From contig CAJWRY010000019.1 in assembly GCA_913046155.1 (NCBI GenBank), positions 1-17,831 of the forward strand: 17,831 nt of DNA, given 5' to 3'. Below, piece by piece: positions 6,964 to 14,232 of this stretch (its first letter is position 1; each line of letters begins with the position of its first letter). The stretch comes from an uncultured Candidatus Nemicrothrix sp. GTDB lineage: Bacteria; Actinomycetota; Acidimicrobiia; Acidimicrobiales; UBA8592. The notes under the pieces were generated by a model. It was not told where the DNA came from and did no database searches. It saw nothing but the letters and a program-made list of their open reading frames with translations. Made by a program: the position numbers and the translations under genes.

Positions 6964-9705
6964 TTAACTACAACCACTGGTAGTTCCGCAACTTTGGCAT
7001 GTGAAACAACTGCCAGATCTTTGCATAGCTGTTCCACATTGCATGCAGAATGGTGCGTCAAAGCTGACGAATTCGTTATCAACTTCAATTTCTTGGGATG
7101 GGGGGTCTGGGAAAATATTTACCTGTTGAGCTGAGGCTTCTGCTACCTCTTCCACGCCCGGCAAAGTTGGCTGCATTCTCTCATCGCTAGTGACTATATT
7201 TAACGATTTTCGTCTCGAGGTTGGTAAGTACTCTACTGCTAACCGTCGAAAGAGATAGTCAATGAGGCTTGATGCTATTCGCAATTCGGGGTCATCAGTG
7301 ATGCCGGCAGGCTCAAACCTCATTCCAACAAACGCGGAAACATAAGCGTCTAGCGGGACACCATATTGCAGGCCATGACTAACAGCCATTGCAAATGCGT
7401 CCATTATCCCAGCCAAGGTACTCCCCTGCTTGCTTACGCGAATGAAAATCTCTCCTGGCCGCCCATCAATATACTCCCCTACAGTCACGAAACCCTTACA
7501 GTCAGCTACACGAAACTCAAAAGTTTTGCTTGAACGAGAACGGGGCAAGCGCTCTCGTTGAGGGCGTTTAACATGAACCCCAATAGATTTCGCAATACTA
7601 GTTGGTGAAGTTTCTTCGCTACCATCAACAGTCAAAGGTTGAGCAACTTTGCAGTTATCTCGATAAATCGCAACAGCCTTTATTCCAGACTGCCATGCTT
7701 CTTTGTATAAATCTTGAACATCATCTACCGAAGCAGATTGCGGTAGGTTAACGGTTTTAGAAATAGCTCCAGATAAAAATGGCTGAACAGCCGCCATCAT
7801 TTTTATATGACCCAATGGCTCAATCCAATTATCACCCATGGAGCAGGCAAAGACTTTCAAATGCTCTTTCTTGAGGTGAGGAGCTTCCTTTACACTTCCT
7901 GTTCGCTCTATACAATCAATTATCTCATCTCGTTGTATCAAGTCATACCCTAGTGTCTCTAATGCTCTTGATACCGTTTGGTTAACGATTGACATTGTTC
8001 CGCCGCCAACTAAGGTCTTCGTCTTTTTCAAACCAAGGTCAGGCTCAATCCCTGTTGTATCGCAATCCATCATGAAACTGATAGTTCCTGTCGGGGCGAG
8101 AACGGAAACTTGAGAGTTGCGAACACCGCTTTGTTCGGAGAACCGTATTACGTTACCCCATACCTCAACAGCAGCAGCACGAAGCGCAGGTGGGACCGCC
8201 TCGTTGACAGGGATATGAGCGATTGCTTCTCTGTGTGCGTTAAGCACAGACAACATAGCCTCTTTATTTAGTTCGTATCCTTCAAATGGGCCTAATCTCG
8301 CAGCAATCTGAGAAGAGGTTTTATATGCCTCCCCAGTCATTATCGCAGTGATGACCGCTGCTAGGCTCCTCGCTTCATCAGAATCATAAGCAAGACCCAA
8401 CGCCATTAACAAGGCGCCTAGGTTTGTATAACCAAGACCCAATTGGCGAAACTTTTTGGCATTATCACCTATCATTTCTGTGGGGTAATCAGACGGAGAT
8501 ACCAGTATTTCTTGAGCGGTGATCATGATTCGCACCGCATGTCTGAATCCATCAACATCAAATTCATTATCGTCGTTTAAGAAACTCAATAGATTTAATG
8601 AGCTCAAGTTGCACGCAGAGTTATCTAAGTGGACATACTCACTACAGGGATTACTCCCATTAATACGCCCACTTACTGGAGTCGTATGCCACCTATTGAT
8701 AGTCGTATCAAATTGAAGACCAGGATCGGCACATTCCCAGGATGCTTGAGCTAGTTGCTCAAACAAATCTTTAGCTTTAACTACTTTTACTACTTGACCG
8801 GTTGTTCTAGCTTTTAATTCCCAATCTTCGTTATTTAGAACTGCCTCCATGAAATCATCGGATACTCGAACAGAATTATTGGCATTCTGATATTGCAAAG
8901 AGAACAGGTCTTTTCCATCAATTCCCATATCGAAACCTGCGTCGGTAAGTGCGCGAGCCTTCTTTTCTTCTGTAGCCTTTGCCCAGATGAATTCTTCAAT
9001 ATCGGGATGATCAACATCTAGCATTACCATCTTTGCGGCACGGCGCGTAGTTCCTCCGGATTTGATAGTTCCGGCACTAGCATCGGCGCCTCGCATGAAG
9101 CTTACTGGACCACTGGGAGAGCCTCCGCCTGAAATTTCCTCTGAACTAGCTCGAATTCGGCTTAGATTAGCCCCAGACCCGGATCCACCTTTAAAGATTT
9201 TTCCTTCTTCAACATACCAGTTAAGAATACTGTCAATAGTGTCATCTACAGAAAGAATAAAACAAGCGCTACTTTGTTGCGGGACACCTGGTACCCCAAT
9301 ATTGAACCAAACAGGAGAGTTAAAAGATGCCTTTTGGACTAGCAATAGTGACATCAGTTCATCAGCGAAAACACCTTTTTCATCATTGCTAGCAAAATAC
9401 CCACCCTTGTCTCCCCAGTTAACTATCTGATTCACGACACGGTTCAAAAGCTCTTTTAGCGACGCTTCCCTATGTTCTGAATCTAATGCACCCCAAAAGT
9501 ATTTCTGAGTCACGATATTGCTTGCATTGAATGACCAGTCCGTCGGGAACTCTACATCCTTTTGTTCAAATACAATTGAATCATCTTGCCAGTTAGCGAT
9601 GGTCACATCTCGTTTTTCCCATTTGACCAACATAAATGGATTTGATTCCCCATCAGTTAGGCGTCTGCTGAACCCTATTGACGGTGACTCTCTGTCTTCT
9701 TTCAT
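6964..9705 (-). CDS. nrdJ: Adenosylcobalamin-dependent (class II) ribonucleoside-diphosphate reductase
   Basis: Reduces ribonucleotides to deoxyribonucleotides using an adenosylcobalamin-generated thiyl radical, in any oxygen condition. The 913 residues match the long, NrdJ-type class II enzymes. SPVWFNIGVPG leads into SSACFILSVDD, with redox Cys148. GGSGSGANLSRIR (173-185) is the conserved glycine loop. NPCSEY holds Asn352, thiyl Cys354 and Glu356, and SACNLSSLNL holds the partner Cys365. LAPTGTISFMMDCDTTGIEP is the phosphate-binding region. A TSCPD domain follows at about 740-850 (FVTVGEYIDGRPGEIFIRVSKQGS). The last 28 residues carry CMQCG and CQSCG pairs plus a terminal CS, the redox-active or zinc tail of this type. 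The start is ATG at 9703-9705 with AGAGG about ten bases upstream. In Streptomyces nrdR precedes nrdJ; no nrdR was found here. No cobalamin riboswitch was recognised upstream. Confidence 0.96.
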   Translation of the reverse strand: MKEDRESPSIGFSRRLTDGESNPFMLVKWEKRDVTIANWQDDSIVFEQKDVEFPTDWSFNASNIVTQKYFWGALDSEHREASLKELLNRVVNQIVNWGDKGGYFASNDEKGVFADELMSLLLVQKASFNSPVWFNIGVPGVPQQSSACFILSVDDTIDSILNWYVEEGKIFKGGSGSGANLSRIRASSEEISGGGSPSGPVSFMRGADASAGTIKSGGTTRRAAKMVMLDVDHPDIEEFIWAKATEEKKARALTDAGFDMGIDGKDLFSLQYQNANNSVRVSDDFMEAVLNNEDWELKARTTGQVVKVVKAKDLFEQLAQASWECADPGLQFDTTINRWHTTPVSGRINGSNPCSEYVHLDNSACNLSSLNLLSFLNDDNEFDVDGFRHAVRIMITAQEILVSPSDYPTEMIGDNAKKFRQLGLGYTNLGALLMALGLAYDSDEARSLAAVITAIMTGEAYKTSSQIAARLGPFEGYELNKEAMLSVLNAHREAIAHIPVNEAVPPALRAAAVEVWGNVIRFSEQSGVRNSQVSVLAPTGTISFMMDCDTTGIEPDLGLKKTKTLVGGGTMSIVNQTVSRALETLGYDLIQRDEIIDCIERTGSVKEAPHLKKEHLKVFACSMGDNWIEPLGHIKMMAAVQPFLSGAISKTVNLPQSASVDDVQDLYKEAWQSGIKAVAIYRDNCKVAQPLTVDGSEETSPTSIAKSIGVHVKRPQRERLPRSRSSKTFEFRVADCKGFVTVGEYIDGRPGEIFIRVSKQGSTLAGIMDAFAMAVSHGLQYGVPLDAYVSAFVGMRFEPAGITDDPELRIASSLIDYLFRRLAVEYLPTSRRKSLNIVTSDERMQPTLPGVEEVAEASAQQVNIFPDPPSQEIEVDNEFVSFDAPFCMQCGTAMQRSGSCFTCQSCGTTSGCS

Positions 9706-10005
9706 AGTATGTATGCCTCTTTGAATCTAACTACTGCGAGTGTTGTGACGGACCTGCTCCAAAGACAGGTTGGAAGTACTGCTTGATAATTTTCATTTCG
9801 GAACTTCCAAGCAAAGAGATGTGCAAGAAGTAAGCAAAGCTGTCTTTTGCATTTCAATCTGCCACCATTCCGCCAATAGGCGTTTAGATCCGTCACTGAA
9901 ATGTAATCTAGCTAAAGTGGACTGTGGATTACTATAGGAATTCAATGGGGATTTCTTTGTGGAAATACTTATGTTTTTTCCACAGATAGAAGAGGAGACA
10001 CGACG
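9706..10005. other. Divergent intergenic region between nrdJ and the RibD-like gene
   Basis: About 300 bases without a convincing gene. The two overlapping minus-strand open frames here encode low-complexity, family-less peptides and lack ribosome-binding sites. The stretch must contain the promoters for nrdJ (leftward) and the RibD-like gene (rightward), but I could not assign -10/-35 pairs with confidence. It holds three DnaA-box-like sequences (9923-9984, listed separately) and a short 5-base stem, ACCTG at 9752-9756 with CAGGT at 9766-9770, in the probable nrdJ leader. No NrdR-box palindrome and no B12-box were seen. Confidence 0.5.
9923..9984. promoter_or_regulatory. Cluster of DnaA-box-like sites upstream of nrdJ
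   Basis: TTTTCCACA at 9976-9984 (plus strand) fits the DnaA-box consensus TTWTNCACA. ATTTCCACA and TAATCCACA on the minus strand (9966-9958 and 9931-9923) each differ by one base. The first two form an inverted repeat, TGTGGAAA (9958-9965) and TTTCCACA (9977-9984), separated by 11 bases. DnaA control of a ribonucleotide reductase gene is known for E. coli nrdAB; whether it applies here is inference. dnaA and dnaN are not nearby, so a replication origin is unlikely. Confidence 0.35.
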
Positions 10006-10731
10006 ATTAAAGCAAATATAAGTGAACTCAGAGAGATTTATCTCAGCGACAGAAGAAGTCATAAGGATAATAAGCCTTGGGTTATGTTGAACATGATTGC
10101 CTCCTCGAACGGGTTAGCTACTCTTGATGGCCTCTCAGGGAAACTTGGTGGCGATGAAGATCGAGAACTGTTCAAGACTTTAAGAGGTATGGCTGACTTT
10201 ATTTTAGTTGGACTCAAGACAGTTCTAGAGGAAAGATACAACCCGCCTAAATTAGATAACGAATTGGCAGCGTTTCGTGAGAGTTCCGGGAAAGACAGAT
10301 TACCTCGGGTGGTCGTTGCAAGTAACAGTTTAGAAATAGATCCAGGAATTCCTCTTTTTGCATCGGAACTGTACTCTCCTATCTTGGTCACTTCTGAATC
10401 ATCTCCATTGAATAAGCGGCAGAGCCTTGCGAAGAAATACGACATTGTCTTATCTGGAGAAGAACGGGTTGATTTTAGGGAAGCTATTAATGCTTTAACT
10501 GAAGGAAAGGGAGGGATTGTCTTAGTGGAGGGAGGCCCCTCTATCAATAAGCAGTTGGTTGCTGCAGACCTCTTTGACGAATTATGTATCACCGTTAGCC
10601 CATTCCATTCAAATGATGCGAGTGGGGAACTAGTTACTACGGACAAAAGCTATCCTGATGGGGATATGGAGGAAGCAAGAAGGATTGAAGTAAATGATTA
10701 CATCTTTTATCGCTATCTTCGGAAAAGATGA
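10006..10731 (+). CDS. RibD C-terminal-domain reductase-like protein with probable non-canonical ATT start
   Basis: A stand-alone RibD_C/dihydrofolate-reductase-fold protein. The family includes 5-amino-6-(5-phosphoribosylamino)uracil reductases and actinobacterial proteins of unsettled substrate. Landmarks are PWVMLNMIASSNG, the first strand and nucleotide loop; LGGDEDRELFKTLRGMADFILVGLKTV, the conserved Asp/Phe/Arg helix and strand; and IVLVEGGPSINKQLV near the C-terminus, the hallmark VEGGP loop. No deaminase domain is present. The first ATG is at 10084, but that would remove the conserved PWV strand start. The frame stays open and family-like upstream (SELREIYL ... DNKPWV), with no ATG, GTG or TTG back to the TAA at 9913-9915. 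ATT at 10006 has AGAGGAG eight bases upstream and gives 241 residues, so I chose it; ACG at 10003 or the ATG at 10084 (215 residues) remain possible. It is convergent with the LysM gene. Confidence 0.8.
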   Translation: MKANISELREIYLSDRRSHKDNKPWVMLNMIASSNGLATLDGLSGKLGGDEDRELFKTLRGMADFILVGLKTVLEERYNPPKLDNELAAFRESSGKDRLPRVVVASNSLEIDPGIPLFASELYSPILVTSESSPLNKRQSLAKKYDIVLSGEERVDFREAINALTEGKGGIVLVEGGPSINKQLVAADLFDELCITVSPFHSNDASGELVTTDKSYPDGDMEEARRIEVNDYIFYRYLRKR

Positions 10732-10777
10732 TTTCAAATGAATCTCGCTAATCGTTGACTCTTTCAAATACTTGCTA

Positions 10778-11218
10778 TCAGTTGCTTAGGATTAATCTTT
10801 GCCCGATATAGAGATTGCTTCCTCCATTTAATTCCGCAAGCCGATCAATGGTGTCTCTGGGGTCTCCATCTGCATCGAAGGTCATAGCAATAGACCAGAG
10901 AGTGTCGCCGGACTGAACGACATAAATTTCTTGTGGAGCGTTGGGAGATATATCTGCTCCTACAATGTCGTTATTCAGCCCGGCAACATGAGCTAATATC
11001 GTCCAAACAAGTGCGCCAATAATAGAGAGAATGGTTCCTGCTACCACTCTGCGAATTCCGTATCGATACTTACGAGGCTTCACTGAGTTAGATCTGTTAT
11101 AGGGGAAATCTCTTGGAGGGTCTACGGGATATACAGTATTAGGGCTATCAACGATAAAGGGAAGTCGATTATTGTAGCTTTCTTCTAATTTGGGGTTGAA
11201 GTTAAGTGTGTTCTGCAT
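10778..11218 (-). CDS. Single-pass membrane protein with extracytoplasmic LysM domain (probable SOS-induced division regulator)
   Basis: A 146-residue protein: a polar, proline-rich cytoplasmic N-terminus (1-50), a basic patch KPRKYRYGIRR (48-57), a transmembrane helix at about 58-79 (VVAGTILSIIGALVWTIL), a short linker, and one LysM peptidoglycan-binding domain at about 97-144 (IYVVQSGDTLWSIAMTF ... NLYIGQRLIL). It lies back to back with lexA and shares the LexA-box cluster, whose nearest box ends about 52 bases from its ATG; GAGAGG sits eight bases before that ATG. The same layout occurs for LysM proteins beside lexA in mycobacteria (Rv2719c) and for Bacillus YneA, which delay division or act on the wall during DNA damage. 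That role here is inference from position and domain order; no catalytic domain is visible. Confidence 0.85.
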   Translation of the reverse strand: MQNTLNFNPKLEESYNNRLPFIVDSPNTVYPVDPPRDFPYNRSNSVKPRKYRYGIRRVVAGTILSIIGALVWTILAHVAGLNNDIVGADISPNAPQEIYVVQSGDTLWSIAMTFDADGDPRDTIDRLAELNGGSNLYIGQRLILSN

Positions 11219-11268
11219 ATTCTGATCCTCTCAGAGCGGTGTGACATTTCTTCTTTAATTACTTGACA

Positions 11269-11335
11269 CCGAACAATTGTTCGGCGAACATTAGTTCTAC
11301 GAACATATGTTCAACTGTAACCGAACATATGTTCG
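11269..11335. promoter_or_regulatory. Four tandem LexA (SOS) boxes between lexA and the LysM gene
   Basis: Four sites fit the GAAC-N4-GTTC operator. Box 1, CGAACAATTGTTCG at 11270-11283, is a perfect palindrome extended to 16 bases by flanking C and G. Box 2 is CGAACATTAGTTCT at 11285-11298. Box 3 is CGAACATATGTTCA at 11300-11313. Box 4 is CGAACATATGTTCG at 11322-11335, again a perfect palindrome. Centres are 15, 15 and 22 bases apart, so boxes 1-3 are separated by a single base each. A TTGACA at 11263-11268 abuts box 1 and may be a rightward -35 element, though no good -10 follows. The cluster should give LexA autoregulation and control of the LysM gene. Confidence 0.93.
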
Positions 11336-11377
11336 ATTACAACCTTGTAATTTAGTTTCATATACCAAAGGAGCTTT

Positions 11378-12010
11378 ATGTCCGCGAATGAGCCAACCCC
11401 CCGCCAAAGGAAAATTCTCGAATTCATTGACCAAACGATAAATGAGAATGGCTTCCCACCAACTGTAAGAGAGATAGGTAAAGCGGTAGGCTTAAACTCC
11501 CCAGCCACAGTACACACGCACCTAAGTACTCTCCAAGAACGCGGTTACATTCGTCGAGACCCAACAAAGCCCAGAGCGATTGAAGTACATTGGGATGCTG
11601 GCTCAGGAGCTATCATAGATCGAAGACCAGTTACCCATGTACCTGTGATTGGCGATGTCGCTGCTGGGACGGGGGTCCTAGCAGCCGAAAACATTGAAGA
11701 AGTAATGCCTCTGCCTTCAGATTTCACTGGCGAAGGAGAACTCTTCATGCTTCGTGTGAGGGGAGACTCAATGATCGAACTTGGAATTCTTGATGGCGAC
11801 TTCGTCGTCGCTTCAAAACAACCAACGGCAAACGAAGGTGACGTAGTAGTAGCTGGTATCCCAAATGATGAGGCAACGGTCAAAAGCTTCAGTCAAAGTA
11901 ACGACCAGGTTATTCTCACCCCGGCAAATTCCACAATGTCACCGATGCGATTTGCTGCGAATGAAATAACTATCTATGGAAAGGTCGTCTCCGTCCTTCG
12001 AAAACTTTAG
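11378..12010 (+). CDS. lexA: LexA, SOS-response repressor and self-cleaving protease
   Basis: LexA represses DNA-damage genes and is inactivated when RecA filaments stimulate its self-cleavage. The 210 residues divide into a winged-helix DNA-binding domain (about 1-68: TPRQRKILEFI, then GFPPTVREIGKAVGLNSPATVHTHL as the recognition helix region) and an S24 peptidase domain (about 85-210). The scissile bond is expected at Ala96-Gly97 in GDVAAGTG. The catalytic dyad is Ser131 (RGDSM) and Lys169 (ATVKSF). The ATG is preceded by AAAGGAG five bases upstream, fixing the start. The recognition region agrees with the GAAC-N4-GTTC boxes found directly upstream, so autoregulation is expected. The stop overlaps the end of dapE by four bases in convergent orientation. 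Confidence 0.97.
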   Translation: MSANEPTPRQRKILEFIDQTINENGFPPTVREIGKAVGLNSPATVHTHLSTLQERGYIRRDPTKPRAIEVHWDAGSGAIIDRRPVTHVPVIGDVAAGTGVLAAENIEEVMPLPSDFTGEGELFMLRVRGDSMIELGILDGDFVVASKQPTANEGDVVVAGIPNDEATVKSFSQSNDQVILTPANSTMSPMRFAANEITIYGKVVSVLRKL

Positions 12011-13092
12011 ACACCTTCAGTGATAATTTGCTTCAACGCTAAATAACATTGATCAATTGATGAGCGCTCTACTTGTTCATTGCTTGTGTGCGCCAAGGTA
12101 GCATCTCCAGGCCCAAAGTTAGCCGCTGGGATCCCTTTTTGGTCAAAGAAAGCCACGTCTGTCCATCCCAATTTTGCTTGCACATTGAGTTGATGCGATT
12201 CAATCATTGAAGCAAGTATCGGATTAGATAGTCCTGGTTTAGCTGGAGGGGCAGCATCTACTACTTTGAGTTCGTCCGCAGGCTCCATGAAAGGTTCTAG
12301 CAGGTCTCTAATCTCTTTCTCAGCGATATCAAGACTCCGGTCTGGGGCCACGCGGTGATTAATTGTCAAAGTAGTCGAATCAGGGACAACATTTCCTGCT
12401 ATTCCTCCCTCAACTTTCACTACTTGCAGTGCTTCTCGGTATTGACAACCTTCAATTACTGGATTTCGGCTTTCATAGTCTTCTATCGCAGTCAATACGC
12501 CTGATAGCCTGTGGATCGCATTCCTGCCCATCCATGGCCGAGCTGTGTGAGCTCGTTCTCCTTTCAGTTCAAGCGTAAATCTCATTGTTCCCTGACACCC
12601 TGCTTCAATATTTCCCGAGGTAGGTTCACCAAGGATCGCTAGGTCAGCAATGAGTAATTCAGGTTGATTAGCTTCTATTTCAAGCAGTCCATTGTGCTTA
12701 TGTGCAACTTCCTCGCGAGCATAAAAGACATACGTCATATCGACTGCACTATCTGGAACATTGAGGGCCAAGGATAGCATAATAGCGATTCCGCCTTTCA
12801 TGTCGGCAGATCCTATTCCCCAAATAGAATCCTCCGATAGCCTAATTTGATCATTTCCTTGGGCGGGAACGGTATCGGTATGTCCACCTAATAGGAGACG
12901 CATCCCTTTTGTGTCACCTGTTTTAGCGACTATATTGTCGCCGATTCTGGTGACATCTAACCACGGAGCTTCGGATAACTTATGTGCGACAAAATCTACT
13001 ATTTCTTTCTCTTGAAAGCTCTCTGACGGAATGCAAACCAACTCATGAGTCAATTTGAAGAGATCCGTAAGTTCAGTCTTATCCTTCAACAT
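12007..13092 (-). CDS. dapE: Succinyl-diaminopimelate desuccinylase
   Basis: An M20-family dinuclear zinc hydrolase that removes succinate from N-succinyl-LL-diaminopimelate, giving LL-DAP for DapF. Landmarks are LLLGGHTDTVP with metal ligand His71 and Asp73, GIGSADMKGG with bridging Asp97, YAREEVA with general-base Glu127 and ligand Glu128, GEPTSG (155-160), KGERAHTARPW with His182 in the dimerisation domain, and a C-terminal LAHTSNE with ligand His335. The protein has 361 residues, typical of the shorter actinobacterial form. The position directly behind a DapC-like aminotransferase and in the same operon as dapF supports dapE over other M20 peptidases such as ArgE. ATG at 13090-13092 follows the dapC stop by about 20 bases. 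The 3' end overlaps lexA. Confidence 0.92.
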   Translation of the reverse strand: MLKDKTELTDLFKLTHELVCIPSESFQEKEIVDFVAHKLSEAPWLDVTRIGDNIVAKTGDTKGMRLLLGGHTDTVPAQGNDQIRLSEDSIWGIGSADMKGGIAIMLSLALNVPDSAVDMTYVFYAREEVAHKHNGLLEIEANQPELLIADLAILGEPTSGNIEAGCQGTMRFTLELKGERAHTARPWMGRNAIHRLSGVLTAIEDYESRNPVIEGCQYREALQVVKVEGGIAGNVVPDSTTLTINHRVAPDRSLDIAEKEIRDLLEPFMEPADELKVVDAAPPAKPGLSNPILASMIESHQLNVQAKLGWTDVAFFDQKGIPAANFGPGDATLAHTSNEQVERSSIDQCYLALKQIITEGV

Positions 13093-13113
13093 ACATATAT
13101 CCTACTTGTTCTT

Positions 13114-14232
13114 TCAAGACAAATGTGTGTGAATTCTGTCCTTGAGTAAGGTAATCACCGGTTCAGGTTGGACTGCAGCAATACGGATTTTTTTGGAGCA
13201 ATTCGATCCAAAAAAATCTCCTGGAGTTACTAGTACACCAAACTCATCAGCGAGTTCAGAGACGATATCCCAGCAGTTAAGTTCATCCTTTCCTGCCCAA
13301 AGGTAAAACGCACCTTCAGGGGTATTCACTGAATAACCCAACTTCTGGAATAAGTTTGATAGTACCATGAGCCTGCTTTTATATACATCTCGCTGCTGAT
13401 CTACGTGAGTATCCTCACTCCAAGCAAGTGCGGATGCAGCTTGGACAGGACCAGGAATCATCTTTCCGCTATGTTTTCGGACTTCACTAAGCCAATGGAC
13501 GATGTTTGGATCGCCGGCATAGAATCCGGATCGAATACCCGCCAAGTTTGAGCGCTTGGATAAAGAATGGACTGCGACTACACCTTCGCTTCCATGATGC
13601 AATATTGTCGAAGGTTCTTGTTTCCAAATAAATTCTACGTAGCACTCATCGCTGAAGATGGGGACGTCGTTGTTTCTTCCCCATCGAACTAACGATTGAA
13701 TATCCTCCAAGACACCAGTTGGATTACATGGTGAGTTAATCCATAGCAGCAGAGCTCTTTCTACATCTTCTTGATCCACCTTTGATAAATCAAGTCTTAA
13801 ATTCTTATCGACTGGCACCGGAACTGCTCGGCACCCTGCTAATTCTGCACCCATTGCATACGACGGGTAACTAATCGCAGGATAAAGTACTGTATCTTTT
13901 TCTGGTGTTTTCAGTCGAAGGTCACTTGGGGCGGAAGCAACAAATTCTTTTGTCCCAATGCATCCCGCAATGCTCTCGCTATATCCAGGTTTGACGTTCA
14001 GTCTCCTAGTAAGCCAAGCTCGACATGCACTGAGGTATTCTTCTGAACCAGTGGACTTTGGATAACTTCTTTCAGATTTAGAATTCGATAGTATTTTGAC
14101 CACATCCTGTGGCGGATGATCGCATGGCGTGCCTACAGAAAGGTCAACCAAACCACCGAGATGCCTTCCAGCAATTTCTTTGTGCGGTTCCAACAGGTCA
14201 TATGGGTATGGGGGAAGTTTAAATTGTTTCAC
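13114..14232 (-). CDS. dapC: N-succinyldiaminopimelate aminotransferase
   Basis: A class I/II PLP aminotransferase that would convert N-succinyl-2-amino-6-oxopimelate to N-succinyl-LL-diaminopimelate, the substrate of the next gene product. The N-terminal LPPYPYDLLEPHKEIA and DLSVGTPCDHPP are typical of the actinobacterial DapC branch. IGTKEFVAS replaces the usual GSKE loop. NSPCNPTG holds Asn170, SDECYVEF holds Asp195 and Tyr198, and VHSLSKRSNLAGIRSGF holds the PLP lysine at 226. The late KIRIAA carries the carboxylate-binding Arg. The 372 residues are full length. The start is GTG at 14230-14232 with GAGGGG about six bases upstream, lying inside the last codons of hflX (14-base overlap), which indicates translational coupling. 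Another aminotransferase specificity cannot be excluded from motifs alone, but context favours DapC. Confidence 0.9.
   Translation of the reverse strand: MKQFKLPPYPYDLLEPHKEIAGRHLGGLVDLSVGTPCDHPPQDVVKILSNSKSERSYPKSTGSEEYLSACRAWLTRRLNVKPGYSESIAGCIGTKEFVASAPSDLRLKTPEKDTVLYPAISYPSYAMGAELAGCRAVPVPVDKNLRLDLSKVDQEDVERALLLWINSPCNPTGVLEDIQSLVRWGRNNDVPIFSDECYVEFIWKQEPSTILHHGSEGVVAVHSLSKRSNLAGIRSGFYAGDPNIVHWLSEVRKHSGKMIPGPVQAASALAWSEDTHVDQQRDVYKSRLMVLSNLFQKLGYSVNTPEGAFYLWAGKDELNCWDIVSELADEFGVLVTPGDFFGSNCSKKIRIAAVQPEPVITLLKDRIHTHLS

Noticed and set aside
9923..9984. A replication origin suggested by DnaA-like boxes
   Set aside because: Only three boxes, one of them fully consensus, no AT-rich unwinding tract, and no dnaA, dnaN, parA or gidA nearby.
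9706..9990. Possible cobalamin riboswitch upstream of nrdJ
   Set aside because: No B12-box-like core was found on the minus strand, only a 5-base stem with a 9-base loop; class II enzymes also need cobalamin, so repression by it would make little sense.
9702..10062. Two overlapping minus-strand open frames (64 and 89 codons), considered as nrdR or a small regulator
   Set aside because: Neither has the CxxC zinc ribbon or ATP-cone of NrdR, a convincing ribosome-binding site, or recognisable domain; they overlap each other in different frames.
10059..10646. A 195-codon minus-strand open frame opposite the RibD-like gene
   Set aside because: It is serine-rich and family-less, while the plus strand carries clear RibD_C motifs; it is the antisense shadow of that gene.
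11336..11377. A -35/-10 promoter for lexA (TTACAA with ATATAC, 17-base spacing)
   Set aside because: The start point would fall almost on the ATG and remove the good AAAGGAG ribosome-binding site from the message, so the match is probably chance.
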